Source: Pandoraea sp. (GTDB lineage: Bacteria > Pseudomonadota > Gammaproteobacteria > Burkholderiales > Burkholderiaceae). From it: 64,000 bases of DNA. The position numbers were made by a program, and so were the translations under genes. The notes under the pieces were generated by a model that did not search any database, was not told where the DNA came from, and worked only from the letters and a program-made list of their open reading frames with translations. Of this stretch, positions 54,608 through 62,856 are shown in pieces; the first letter of the stretch is position 1, and each line of letters opens with the position of its first letter. Location: the NCBI GenBank assembly GCA_031291335.1, contig JARLJF010000097.1:21364-85363 (forward strand), read 5' to 3'.

Positions 54608-55560
54608 CGACGCCACCGCAGGTTGCCGCCCCGGTGCGGCGAGCGTCACGTCCGCATCTCATTTACGGTGGCATCGAAGTTGCGCTCTCGATCGTCGTCG
54701 CGATCGCTACGTGGGCCACATGGCACAGCCCATGGACGACCGTGCTATGGACATTGCTATGGCTGCCCGTCTCCCACGCGATCGGACTGGCCGCCGGCTT
54801 CATCATGGCGGCACACGCGGACCCGACCGCCGAGCGGCGCACCCTTGCCGGCACAAATGTGGCCGTGTGGGCGTACGAATGCGCGGCGTCGATCCTGTTG
54901 CTCGACCTCTATCAGCCATGGCTCAGCGCCGCCCCGTTGCCGTCCCCCAGTGGCCCCGCCCGCCCCGTTGCGGTACTCCTGCTGCATGGCTATGGCTGCA
55001 ATCGCGCGTTCTGGCTGCGTTTTTCGCGCCATCTGGCGGATGCCGGCTATCACTGCGACGCGATTAACCTCGGCCCGATTTTCGGCGACATCGACGACTA
55101 CGCCGCCAACATCGCGAATGCGGCGCAATCCCTCGCCGAACGCACCCGGCTGCCCGTCGTCATCGTGGGCCACAGCATGGGGGGCATTGCGGCGCGCGCC
55201 TGCCTGCAACGCCATCCGACCTTGTCCGTTGTCCACACCATCACGCTCGGCTCCCCACACTTCGGCACCCTGCACGCGCGCCACGGCATTGGCCAGAACG
55301 TTCGTCAGATGAGTCTCGGCAGCGAGTGGCTCGTGGCGCTCTCGAGTCGAGAGACGGACGCGGCGCGCGCTCGCATCACGTCGATTTACACGTTTCACGA
55401 CAACGTGGTGTATCCGGTGCGCACCTCGGTGCTTCCCGGCGCCCACAACATCGCCCTGGACCGGCTCGGTCATGTGTCGTTGGGCACGCATCCGCGCTCG
55501 CGGGCGCTGGTGCTCGAGACACTCGAGCGCGTAGCGCAAGGCTTGCGGCACAACGTCTGA
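54604..55560 (+). CDS. Membrane-anchored alpha/beta hydrolase, lipase-like
   Basis: A 318-residue protein. Two N-terminal hydrophobic helices (LIYGGIEVALSIVVAIATWATW and VLWTLLWLPVSHAIGLAAGFIM) precede the hydrolase domain. Its oxyanion HGYGCN is in VAVLLLHGYGCNRAFWL and its nucleophile GHSMGGIAARACLQ. The acid is likely in TFHDNVVYP and the His in RLGHVSLGTHPR. It resembles the triacylglycerol lipase/PGAP1-like subgroup. The ATG overlaps the RDD stop, so the two are coupled. The catalytic domain would face cytoplasm or periplasm depending on the topology of the two helices. Confidence 0.82.
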   Translation: MTTPPQVAAPVRRASRPHLIYGGIEVALSIVVAIATWATWHSPWTTVLWTLLWLPVSHAIGLAAGFIMAAHADPTAERRTLAGTNVAVWAYECAASILLLDLYQPWLSAAPLPSPSGPARPVAVLLLHGYGCNRAFWLRFSRHLADAGYHCDAINLGPIFGDIDDYAANIANAAQSLAERTRLPVVIVGHSMGGIAARACLQRHPTLSVVHTITLGSPHFGTLHARHGIGQNVRQMSLGSEWLVALSSRETDAARARITSIYTFHDNVVYPVRTSVLPGAHNIALDRLGHVSLGTHPRSRALVLETLERVAQGLRHNV

Positions 55561-55745
55561 CGCGCGCGTTATCGATACCAGAGGCCAGACGCAAGGCGCG
55601 AGGGGAAGAGGAGCGAGAAGCGAAGCGCCGGTGTCGCATCGCCGCGACGTCTCAAGACACTTTCGCGACACACGCGTGACTGTCATCGTCCCTTCATGAA
55701 GTCGTGGCGCAATGCTCGCATGTTCAACGCGACGTGCGAGCCGCT

Positions 55746-56708
55746 ATGACGACGACACCCACCTTCGAGTTGCCGATATCCACCCCTGCGGCTCGCGCCG
55801 GTCACTTCGCAGACACCCCGCCGGGCCGCTCCGCCGCCCCGCCCGCCAGCCCCTCCGCCACGCCGCCCTCCACGATCGATCTGCCGCCCGACACGCCCGA
55901 TCCGCTCGATCCGCCGCCCGAAGGCATCACCCGCTACCGCACCATCTGGCTCTCGGACATCCACCTCGGCACGCAAGGCTGCCAGGCGGAATACCTGCTC
56001 GACTTCCTGCGTCACAACGAGTCGGACTACCTGTATCTGGTCGGCGACATCATCGATGGCTGGCATCTGCGCCGCGGCTGGCACTGGCCGCAGGCGCACA
56101 ACGACGTCGTGCAGAAGATGCTGCGCCGGGCGCGCAAGGGCACACAGGTGATCTATGTCCCCGGCAATCACGACGAGGCGGCGCGTCAGTTCTGCGGGCT
56201 GGCGTTCGGCGACATTGCGGTGCGCGACGAGGCGTTTCACACCACGCTCACCGGCAAGCGCCTGTGGATCACGCATGGCGACCTGTTCGACGGTGTGATT
56301 CAGCACGCCAAGTGGCTTGCCTATCTGGGCGACTCGCTCTACACGCTCACGCTGCTGCTCAACCGCTGGTTCAACCGCGTGCGCACGCGCTTCGGCTTTC
56401 CGTACTGGTCGTTGTCGCAGTACCTGAAGCATCAGGTGAAGAATGCCGTGAACTTCATTTCGGCCTTCGAAAACGTGATGGCCGACGAAGCACGCCGCCG
56501 CGGTTGCGACGGTGTCGTGTGCGGTCACATTCACAAGCCCGAGATTCGCGAGATCGACGGCCTGCTCTACTGCAACGACGGCGATTGGGTCGAGAGTCTC
56601 TCAGCCCTCGTCGAGACGACCGAAGGCGAGCTGCGCATCATCTACTGGACGCAAAAGCGCAGCGCGCCTGCCAGCCTGAAAGCAAAGGCCACGCCGGTCG
56701 GCGCGTGA
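55746..56708 (+). CDS. UDP-2,3-diacylglucosamine diphosphatase-like metallophosphoesterase
   Basis: A 320-residue protein. The first 55 residues are Pro/Ala-rich and disordered. The metallophosphoesterase core follows with the motifs WLSDIHLGT (D, H), LVGDIIDGW (GDxxD), PGNHDE (GNHD), WITHGDLFD and VCGHIHKPEI, all metal ligands in place. The substrate class is that of LpxH/LpxH2: UMP release from UDP-diacylglucosamine in lipid A synthesis. A second, canonical lpxH may exist elsewhere in the genome. It lies upstream of a GT4 transferase and a diacylglycerol kinase gene. Confidence 0.82.
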   Translation: MTTTPTFELPISTPAARAGHFADTPPGRSAAPPASPSATPPSTIDLPPDTPDPLDPPPEGITRYRTIWLSDIHLGTQGCQAEYLLDFLRHNESDYLYLVGDIIDGWHLRRGWHWPQAHNDVVQKMLRRARKGTQVIYVPGNHDEAARQFCGLAFGDIAVRDEAFHTTLTGKRLWITHGDLFDGVIQHAKWLAYLGDSLYTLTLLLNRWFNRVRTRFGFPYWSLSQYLKHQVKNAVNFISAFENVMADEARRRGCDGVVCGHIHKPEIREIDGLLYCNDGDWVESLSALVETTEGELRIIYWTQKRSAPASLKAKATPVGA

Positions 56709-56895
56709 TCGGCGCCCGGGCGATTCCCGCCCCTCGCCCGTTGCTCCCCCGTTCCGTTCGTCGCGGTCATTCACGCGACACCGGCTCGATAACCCTGCGC
56801 ACACGCACGGCAGAGCATCGCTGCACGTGTGCACCCTCTCACGCGCGGCTGTGCGCGTGCCACCGATGCGCACCATGTGCGCGAAGGAGCGCCCG

Positions 56896-57930
56896 ATGAA
56901 AATCATGATCATCACCGACGCCTGGGATCCCCAGATCAACGGCGTGGTCCGCACGTTGAAGAACACGCGCGCTCAGTTGGAAGCGGCCGGCCATCGTGTC
57001 GAGTTGCTTACACCGCAGGAATTCCGCACCATCCCTTGCCCGACCTACCCGGAAATCCGCCTCGCGTTCTTCGTCAGCGGACGGGTGTCGCGCCGCATTG
57101 AAGCGTTCGGACCGGACGCCCTTCACATCGCCACCGAAGGCCCTCTCGGCATGGCCGCGCGAAAATGGGCGATACGCAATGATTTCCCGTTCACCACGGC
57201 CTACCACACGCGCTTCCCGGAGTATGTGCAGGCGCGCTTCGGCTTCCCGCTCAACGCGACCTACCGCTTCCTGCGCTGGTTCCACAAGCCGTCGCGTGCC
57301 GTGATGGCGCCGACCCCCGTGGTCAAACGCGATCTCGAAGCGAACGGCTTCCGGAATGTGGTGCTGTGGACGCGCGGCGTCGACCTCGACATCTTCCGTG
57401 TCCAGGACGCACATGTGCTAAATTCAGCACATCCGATTTTCCTCTACGTGGGACGCGTTGCCGTGGAGAAGAACATCGAAGCCTTCCTGAAGCTGGATCT
57501 GCCGGGCTCGAAGTGGGTCGCGGGCGAGGGGCCGCAATTGGCCGAACTCCGCTCGCGCTACCCCGACGTGAACTACCTGGGCATGCTCTCCCAGCCTGAG
57601 CTGGCGAAGGTCTATGCGTCGGCCGACGTGTTCGTCTTCCCGAGCCGCACGGATACTTTCGGTCTGGTGCTGCTCGAAGCGATGGCCTGCGGCCTGCCGG
57701 TCGCGGCCTACCCGGTGACCGGTCCGATCGATGTGCTCGACGGCTGCCCCGAAGGTGACGCCGGCGCCCTGCGAGAGGATCTGCGCGAGGCCTGCCTCGA
57801 TGCGCTCAAAGTCTCGCGCGAAAGTGCCCGAGCCTGGGCCGAGCGGTTCTCGTGGCAGGCAGCCTCTGAAGAATTCGTCTCGCATCTGCATCCGCGCAAG
57901 CCCGAGCCGTCGCTCGTGGCCGCGATCTGA
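56896..57930 (+). CDS. Glycosyltransferase family 4
   Basis: GT-B retaining glycosyltransferase of 344 residues. The N-terminal acceptor domain starts MKIMIITDAWDPQINGVVRTLKNT. The C-terminal donor domain carries FLYVGRVAVEKNIEAFLKL, the conserved arginine and lysine region, and the catalytic E-x7-E in FGLVLLEAMACGLPVAA. It is most like glycolipid-forming members that act on diacylglycerol or alpha-mannosyl lipids. GAAGGAGC precedes the ATG. The gene lies between the LpxH-like and diacylglycerol kinase genes, consistent with a glycolipid role. Confidence 0.88.
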   Translation: MKIMIITDAWDPQINGVVRTLKNTRAQLEAAGHRVELLTPQEFRTIPCPTYPEIRLAFFVSGRVSRRIEAFGPDALHIATEGPLGMAARKWAIRNDFPFTTAYHTRFPEYVQARFGFPLNATYRFLRWFHKPSRAVMAPTPVVKRDLEANGFRNVVLWTRGVDLDIFRVQDAHVLNSAHPIFLYVGRVAVEKNIEAFLKLDLPGSKWVAGEGPQLAELRSRYPDVNYLGMLSQPELAKVYASADVFVFPSRTDTFGLVLLEAMACGLPVAAYPVTGPIDVLDGCPEGDAGALREDLREACLDALKVSRESARAWAERFSWQAASEEFVSHLHPRKPEPSLVAAI

Positions 57931-57968
57931 TCCACCTCCAGAGCCCGTTGCGGCGAGGAACCTGACGC

Positions 57969-58403
57969 TTGTTCATCGATCACCCGCCGCCACGCGACAA
58001 ACAACCGAATCCGTACAAGGGCAATCGGGGCCTCATGCGCGCCTGGCGTGCCCTGAAGTACTCCTTGTCCGGGTTCAAGTTTGCCGTGTTCGAAGAGAGC
58101 GCTTTCCGGCAGGAACTGGCGCTCGCCGCCATCCTCCTGCCGGCAGCGATCTTCCTGCCCGTCACCGCTGTCGAGCGCGTACTCCTGATCGGCTCGGTCC
58201 TGCTCGTCCTCATCATCGAACTGGTCAACTCCAGCATCGAAGCCGCCATCGACCGCATTTCGCTCGAACGGCACGAACTCTCCAAACGCGCGAAGGATTT
58301 CGGGAGTGCGGCGGTCCTCATCGCCCTCGGCCTTTGCCTGCTCACCTGGGCCTCGCTCGCCGGGCCGGTCATCGTCGATCTGGTACGTACGGCGCTTTTC
58401 TGA
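57969..58403 (+). CDS. dgkA: Diacylglycerol kinase
   Basis: Small trimeric membrane kinase that phosphorylates diacylglycerol to phosphatidate. The 144 residues show the DgkA helices: surface helix (GNRGLMRAWRALKYSLSG), then EESAFRQELALAAILLPAAIFLP (catalytic Glu of helix 1), VERVLLIGSVLLVLIIELVNSSIEAAIDRISLE (catalytic and metal Glu residues), and a final helix. The start is a TTG with GAGGAA 9 nt upstream; the next Met would delete part of the conserved N-terminal helix. It is slightly longer than the E. coli enzyme (122). Confidence 0.93.
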   Translation: MFIDHPPPRDKQPNPYKGNRGLMRAWRALKYSLSGFKFAVFEESAFRQELALAAILLPAAIFLPVTAVERVLLIGSVLLVLIIELVNSSIEAAIDRISLERHELSKRAKDFGSAAVLIALGLCLLTWASLAGPVIVDLVRTALF

Positions 58404-58542
58404 TAACGCTTTCCGCCCCCTCCCATGCTTGGCAGTGCGCGGCTGCCGGGTATAATCGGTCGCCGTATACCTGATACTCAACTGATAGACGCAAGCGGAG
58501 AACATCCTTCGCCGAGCTTGCCGCTAACCGGGGCCGACAGAC

Positions 58543-59211
58543 ATGGAAGCAAAGCCGCCACGCCGAACCCGCGAACGAATTCTTGAAGTGTCGCTGCGAC
58601 TCTTCAACGAAATCGGCGAACCGAACGTAACGACCACCACGATTGCCGAGGAGATGAAGATCAGCCCCGGCAATCTGTACTACCACTTCCGTAACAAAGA
58701 CGACATCATCAACAGCATCTTTGCGCAGTTCGAGCAGGAAATCGAACGGCGTCTGCGGCTGCCTGACGATCACAAGCCGCAGCTCAAGGAAGTCTGGACG
58801 TACCTGCAATACATGTCCGAATTTCTGTGGCGTTTTCGTTTTCTCTATCGCGACCTCAACGACCTGCTCGCGCGCAATCGCACGCTCGAGACGCACTTCA
58901 AGCAGATCGTGGGCCACAAGAAGCGTTTCGCGCGCGAGATGTGCGACTTGCTCGTGGCCGATGGCGAAATGGAGATCACGCCCGAGCAGATCGACGTGGT
59001 GACGACCAACATGGTGGTGCTCTCCACGTACTGGCTGTCCTATCAATTCGTGATGAACCCGCGCAAGTACAACGACCCCGAAGAAATTGGCGCCGGGTTG
59101 CATCAATCGAGCTATCACATCCTCTCGCAAATGGCGCCCTATCTGAAGGGCAAAGCACGCGAGATGTACGATGAAATGGCACGAGAGTCCTCATCCAAGG
59201 GAGCGCAGTAA
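58543..59211 (+). CDS. TetR family transcriptional regulator
   Basis: A 222-residue repressor. The N-terminal HTH (about 6-53) reads RTRERILEVSLRLFNEIGEPNVTTTTIAEEMKISPGNLYYHFRNKDDI, an unmistakable TetR signature. The C-terminal domain (about 60-215) is all-helical with a Leu/Met-rich pocket. The target is unknown. It ends 3 bp before a LOG-family gene; both may be one transcript. Confidence 0.92.
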   Translation: MEAKPPRRTRERILEVSLRLFNEIGEPNVTTTTIAEEMKISPGNLYYHFRNKDDIINSIFAQFEQEIERRLRLPDDHKPQLKEVWTYLQYMSEFLWRFRFLYRDLNDLLARNRTLETHFKQIVGHKKRFAREMCDLLVADGEMEITPEQIDVVTTNMVVLSTYWLSYQFVMNPRKYNDPEEIGAGLHQSSYHILSQMAPYLKGKAREMYDEMARESSSKGAQ

Positions 59212-59214
59212 AGT

Positions 59215-59811
59215 ATGTCGTCGGAAGTCAAATCCATTTGTATTTATTGCGGTGCCGCCACGGGTGTGCGTCCGGCGTATGCCGAGGCCGCACGTGAGCT
59301 GGGCCGTCGCATGGCCGAAGCGGGCATTCGTCTCGTGTACGGCGGTGGCAAGGTCGGTCTGATGGGCATCATCGCCGACGCCGTGCTGGCGCATGGCGGT
59401 CAGGTCGTCGGCATCATTCCGAAGGCGCTGATGGACAAGGAAGTCGGCCACACCGGCCTGACGGAATTGCACGTCGTCGAGAACATGCACCAGCGCAAGC
59501 AGATGATGGCTGACCTGTCGGACGCTTTCATCGCGATGCCCGGCGGCATCGGCACGTGCGAAGAATTGTTCGAGGTCTTCACGTGGCTGCAGATCGGCTA
59601 CCACGCGAAGCCGATCGGTCTGCTCAACGTCGAGCAGTATTACGACCCGCTGATGGTGTTCCTCCAGTCGATGGTGACGGAACAGTTCCTCAAGGGGGCG
59701 CAGCTCGACCAGTTGCAAATCGCCGCGTCGCCCGAGACGCTGCTCGAGACGATGCGACACTTCAAGCCGTCGCAAGTCGATCGCTGGGCACATCAGCGTA
59801 CGCAGATCTAA
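59215..59811 (+). CDS. LOG family cytokinin riboside 5'-monophosphate phosphoribohydrolase
   Basis: Cleaves nucleoside 5'-monophosphates to free base and ribose 5-phosphate; in plants it releases active cytokinins. The 198 residues contain VYGGGKVGLMGIIADAV and the family signature PGGIGTCEELFEVFTWLQIGYH (PGGxGTxxE, with catalytic Arg in the preceding MHQRKQMM). The Rossmann-like fold is complete. It follows a TetR gene by 3 bp and is probably cotranscribed with it. In bacteria the true substrate is often AMP-like nucleotides, so cytokinin production is not implied. Confidence 0.93.
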   Translation: MSSEVKSICIYCGAATGVRPAYAEAARELGRRMAEAGIRLVYGGGKVGLMGIIADAVLAHGGQVVGIIPKALMDKEVGHTGLTELHVVENMHQRKQMMADLSDAFIAMPGGIGTCEELFEVFTWLQIGYHAKPIGLLNVEQYYDPLMVFLQSMVTEQFLKGAQLDQLQIAASPETLLETMRHFKPSQVDRWAHQRTQI

Positions 59812-60061
59812 GCGTATTGGTGCGATCGCTGCGCGGCCCATCCGCTGCGCAGCAGCCAACCCGGCGCTCTCTTGCTGCTGTCTTGCCCCTCCTCTCCCTG
59901 CTCTTTGCCGTGCCTCGCAGCAAGCCCGCGCGTCCATCTCCTGCCCAGTCATTGAACTCCTGCGTCACCCGGCACTCAGACATCCGTTGCATGCGGAGAT
60001 TCGCGCATGCACGTCCCCATGCCCGCCTGGGTCAACACCCTCCTCGACGAGCAACCTGCCC

Positions 60062-60571
60062 ATGATGTTAAAGATGCTTCGCCCAATGCGGCTGCTGCGT
60101 TCGCGCTGGCTACGCCCGCACGCCGGCCTGCTGCTGCGCCGCGCCTTATGGCAAGCCACGCCGCGTGGTGTGGCCATCGGGCTCGCGTGCGGTGTTTTCT
60201 TCGGGATTCTGATTCCGTTCGGTCAGATGCTCGTGGCGATTCTCGTGGCGGCTTTGCTGCGCGGGAATCTCTTCATCGCCGCTGCCGGCACACTCGTGAC
60301 CAATCCGCTGACGGCGCCCTTCGTCTATCTGGGCGCCCACCGACTGGGACGCTGGATGCTCGACTGGTCGCCGCAGGCCGAGATCGAAGCCACCGTGGAG
60401 GCCGCCACGCGGGCCAGCGAGAGCTTCTGGTCCCAAATGACGAATTTCGATTTCGGCACCGCAACGCTCCATCTGGCGACGGGCCTCACTGTCTGTGCCG
60501 TCGTCAGCGGCGTGCTCGCTTATGCGATCGGATTCTTTGCGATTCAGTGGCGCCAGCGCAACCGCGCCTGA
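60062..60571 (+). CDS. DUF2062 membrane protein
   Basis: A 169-residue membrane protein. ATPRGVAIGLACGVFFGILIPFGQMLVAILVAALLRGNLFIAAAGTLVTNPLTAPFVY carries the DUF2062 signature (P-x-x-x-A-G-x-A-x-G around a helix, and GTxxxNPxT). A C-terminal helix spans LATGLTVCAVVSGVLAYAIGF. The start is ATGATGTTAAAGATG with no strong Shine-Dalgarno, so the exact start is uncertain. Function is unknown; members often occur near polysaccharide genes. It follows the LOG gene across about 250 bp with nothing recognisable. Confidence 0.82.
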   Translation: MMLKMLRPMRLLRSRWLRPHAGLLLRRALWQATPRGVAIGLACGVFFGILIPFGQMLVAILVAALLRGNLFIAAAGTLVTNPLTAPFVYLGAHRLGRWMLDWSPQAEIEATVEAATRASESFWSQMTNFDFGTATLHLATGLTVCAVVSGVLAYAIGFFAIQWRQRNRA

Positions 60572-60589
60572 GCGCCCTGCCGGCAGTCG

Positions 60590-61201
60590 TCAGAACGACG
60601 ATCCCGGCAGTTTCAGAAACGCGATTTCCTCGGGTGTAGAAGCGCGTCCCAACGCGGCATTGCGATGCGGATAGCGCCCGAACCGCTCGATGATGACCGC
60701 GTGCTTGCGCGCGTAATCGAGGTTATCGACCAGCCCTGACGCCCTCGCCAGTTGCTCGTACAACGCCAGCGAGAGGTGCTGACTTTCGAGTGATTCGTCG
60801 TGTTCGAACGGCAGATAGACGAACACGCGATGCTGCGCGCTCGGTAGCCGCTGATCGTCACCGGCTTCGACCAGACGACGCGCGACAGCCAGCGCCAGCT
60901 CGTCGCCCGCAAAGGCCTTCGCGTCACGCCGGAACAGATTGCGAGAGAACTGATCGAGCACCACGATCAGCGCGCAGGCGCCGAGCGGTGTTTGCGTCCA
61001 ATCCTCCAGCGCTCCGGCGACCGCCTGCGCATGCAGCGCGCCAAAGCGCGCACGAATCTCGTCGTCGAACGCGTCTGACTTACGAAACCACTCGGGGCGC
61101 GACATGCCGTATTCCGGGGAAACCGGCGTGCCGAACCAGAAGTCGAGTACAGCTTGCCAGGGTTGCGTTTGCGCGGAAATCTCTGCTGCCGGAGTCGCCA
61201 T
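60590..61201 (-). CDS. DUF924 family protein
   Basis: A soluble 203-residue protein. QAVLDFWFGTPVSPEYG, LGACALIVVLDQFSRNLFR and QHRVFVYLPFEHDESLESQHLSL match DUF924, an all-helical TPR-like fold of unknown function found mainly in Proteobacteria. The length is normal. It is convergent with the DUF2062 gene and lies in the same minus-strand pair as an AlaX-type gene 54 bp upstream. Confidence 0.88.
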   Translation of the reverse strand: MATPAAEISAQTQPWQAVLDFWFGTPVSPEYGMSRPEWFRKSDAFDDEIRARFGALHAQAVAGALEDWTQTPLGACALIVVLDQFSRNLFRRDAKAFAGDELALAVARRLVEAGDDQRLPSAQHRVFVYLPFEHDESLESQHLSLALYEQLARASGLVDNLDYARKHAVIIERFGRYPHRNAALGRASTPEEIAFLKLPGSSF

Positions 61202-61255
61202 CGAGTGTCCTGATGCTGAGGAGAACGTTAGAGGATGGCTCGCATGATGCCAGAC

Positions 61256-61987
61256 TCAGGCGAAGGCCAACACCACCCGGCGCGTGCGCGACGTCTTCTT
61301 CTCGATCTTGGCCACGCGCAGCGCACCGATCTCCGCCGTGTTGGCCACATGCGTGCCGCCACACGGTTGCAGATCGATCCCTTCAATACGCACCAGACGC
61401 ACGCGTCCCAGCCCCACTGGCGGCTTCACGCTCATCGTGCGCACCAGTTCAGGACGTGCTGCCATTTCCTCGTCGCTGATGCTGTCGATGGCAACCGGCC
61501 GGGCCGCTGCCACCAGCGCCGCCAGCCCGGCCTCGACCGTCTCGCGCTCGATCGGCTCATTCGTCACGAAGTCGAGTCGCGCGTACTCCGTCGTGATGCT
61601 GCACCCGTCCACCGCATGCGGCAACACGGCGCACATCAGGTGCGATGCCGTGTGAAAGCGCATGTGACGAAAACGTCGTTCCCAGTCGATTTCGGCATGC
61701 ACAGTGTCGCCAACGGACAACCGCGCCAGCAATTCCTCTTGTCCCTCGGCAGGCACATGCACGGCATCGTCGGGCGTCGCGCCTTCCTGCTTCGACTTGC
61801 GCGTATCGGCGATGGTCAGTCTCGTGCCGTCCGCGAGTACAAACCCTCCTGCGTCGCCCGCCTGCCCGCCTCCCAGCGGATAGAAAACGGTGCGATCGAG
61901 CATGATGCCGGTCTCGTCGATATGCGTGATGCGCGCCTCGCACTGGCGCAGATAGGCGTCTTGCCGAAAGAGGGCTTCGGTATTCAT
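61256..61987 (-). CDS. alaX: Alanyl-tRNA editing protein, AlaX type
   Basis: Stand-alone trans-editing hydrolase that removes Ser/Gly from mischarged tRNA-Ala. The 243 residues have the N-terminal barrel (TVFYPLGGGQAGDAGGFVL) and the editing site HTASH (near 119) plus CGGTHVANTAEIG with CxxxH (near 207), the four zinc ligands. The order and length fit the AlaX-M/L form, with all zinc ligands intact. AAGGAGACGCC (read on minus strand) precedes the ATG. Confidence 0.92.
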   Translation of the reverse strand: MNTEALFRQDAYLRQCEARITHIDETGIMLDRTVFYPLGGGQAGDAGGFVLADGTRLTIADTRKSKQEGATPDDAVHVPAEGQEELLARLSVGDTVHAEIDWERRFRHMRFHTASHLMCAVLPHAVDGCSITTEYARLDFVTNEPIERETVEAGLAALVAAARPVAIDSISDEEMAARPELVRTMSVKPPVGLGRVRLVRIEGIDLQPCGGTHVANTAEIGALRVAKIEKKTSRTRRVVLAFA

Positions 61988-62361
61988 GGGGCGTCTCCTT
62001 ATTTAGCCCCACATAGTCGCGCGAACCACGCCTGAGTGACAAGTGACAATCCAGCGCCGCAGCGCCAGTACGGTCGTGGTGCTCTCTCACGGCCGTGTCC
62101 CGTTGTCTCCGGCAAAGCGGCTACCGCTGACGCCCATACCCCGCAAAGGTTTCGCGGCATTGGCCCAACACTATCGAATTGGGCGAGCGCGGTACGCGGG
62201 ACACCATGTTTTTCCCAATGCGTTCACGCATAGAGGGTGGACAACATTTTTGTCCGTAAATCGAAAGAGACGGGTACGGCGTCGCACTTAGGATTTGTCC
62301 GAGTGCCGCGAGAGCGGTGCTCGTCAATCCGAAATCGCTGCAAACCGGAAGGAATCTCCTC
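61988..62361. other. 374-bp intergenic region, promoter for next genes not resolved
   Basis: Between alaX and the TPR gene. No consensus hrp box (TTCG-N16-TTCG) and no perfect sigma-70 promoter was found by eye. Base composition drops toward its end. No gene is supported here. Confidence 0.5.
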
Positions 62362-62790
62362 ATGCATTCCACGCGACATACCCCCCCGATCTCTCACGCA
62401 CGGCATGTGCCGCCCGTCCTTGGCGACGCTGCCCCCCATCGCTACCAGCAAGCGCGCGACGCATACGAGAGTGCGGAATATGAAACAGCCATCGATCTGC
62501 TTTACCCGCTTTTAAACGAGCGTCCGCTCGACATCAGCGTGAACAAGTTGCTGGGCTACGCGCATTTCGCGCGAAAGGAATACGCACTTGCTGTCGGGCC
62601 GCTAAGTGCCGCAATGATCTTCGCGCCGGACGAGCCGGAGCCTCACTTGGTCTGTGCGCAAAGTCTGGCCCACTTGGGCGAATGGGCACTTGCACGTGAG
62701 CTGGCCATGCGTGCGGTGGAGATTTCGCGCGAAGACGCAGCCTATGCCGACATCGGCATTCGCGCCGAGCATTTTCTCGTGACCGCCTGA
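62362..62790 (+). CDS. SycD/LcrH-like TPR protein, probable type III secretion chaperone
   Basis: A cytoplasmic protein of 142 residues without a signal peptide. Residues about 25-125 form three tandem TPR-like helix pairs: YESAEYETAIDLLYPLLNERPLD, VNKLLGYAHFARKEYALAVGPLSAAM and PHLVCAQSLAHLGEWALARELAMRAVEIS. The A/L-x-x-G-Y/A-x-x-x pattern and PDEPEPHLVCAQSL resemble SycD/LcrH class II chaperones, which bind hydrophobic translocators. The ATG has GGAATCTC upstream. It is followed 66 bp later by a hydrophobic-core protein that would be the client. A generic TPR protein remains possible. Confidence 0.6.
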   Translation: MHSTRHTPPISHARHVPPVLGDAAPHRYQQARDAYESAEYETAIDLLYPLLNERPLDISVNKLLGYAHFARKEYALAVGPLSAAMIFAPDEPEPHLVCAQSLAHLGEWALARELAMRAVEISREDAAYADIGIRAEHFLVTA

Positions 62791-62856
62791 GGCGCCGCTA
62801 GCGTCACGGCTTGAACCAGGCTCGTTATCGAAAACAGCACGCATTAAAAGGTCACT

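Noticed and set aside
61988..62361. hrp-type promoter box for the secretion-like pair
   Set aside because: TTCG occurs, but not in a TTCG-N16-TTCG arrangement.
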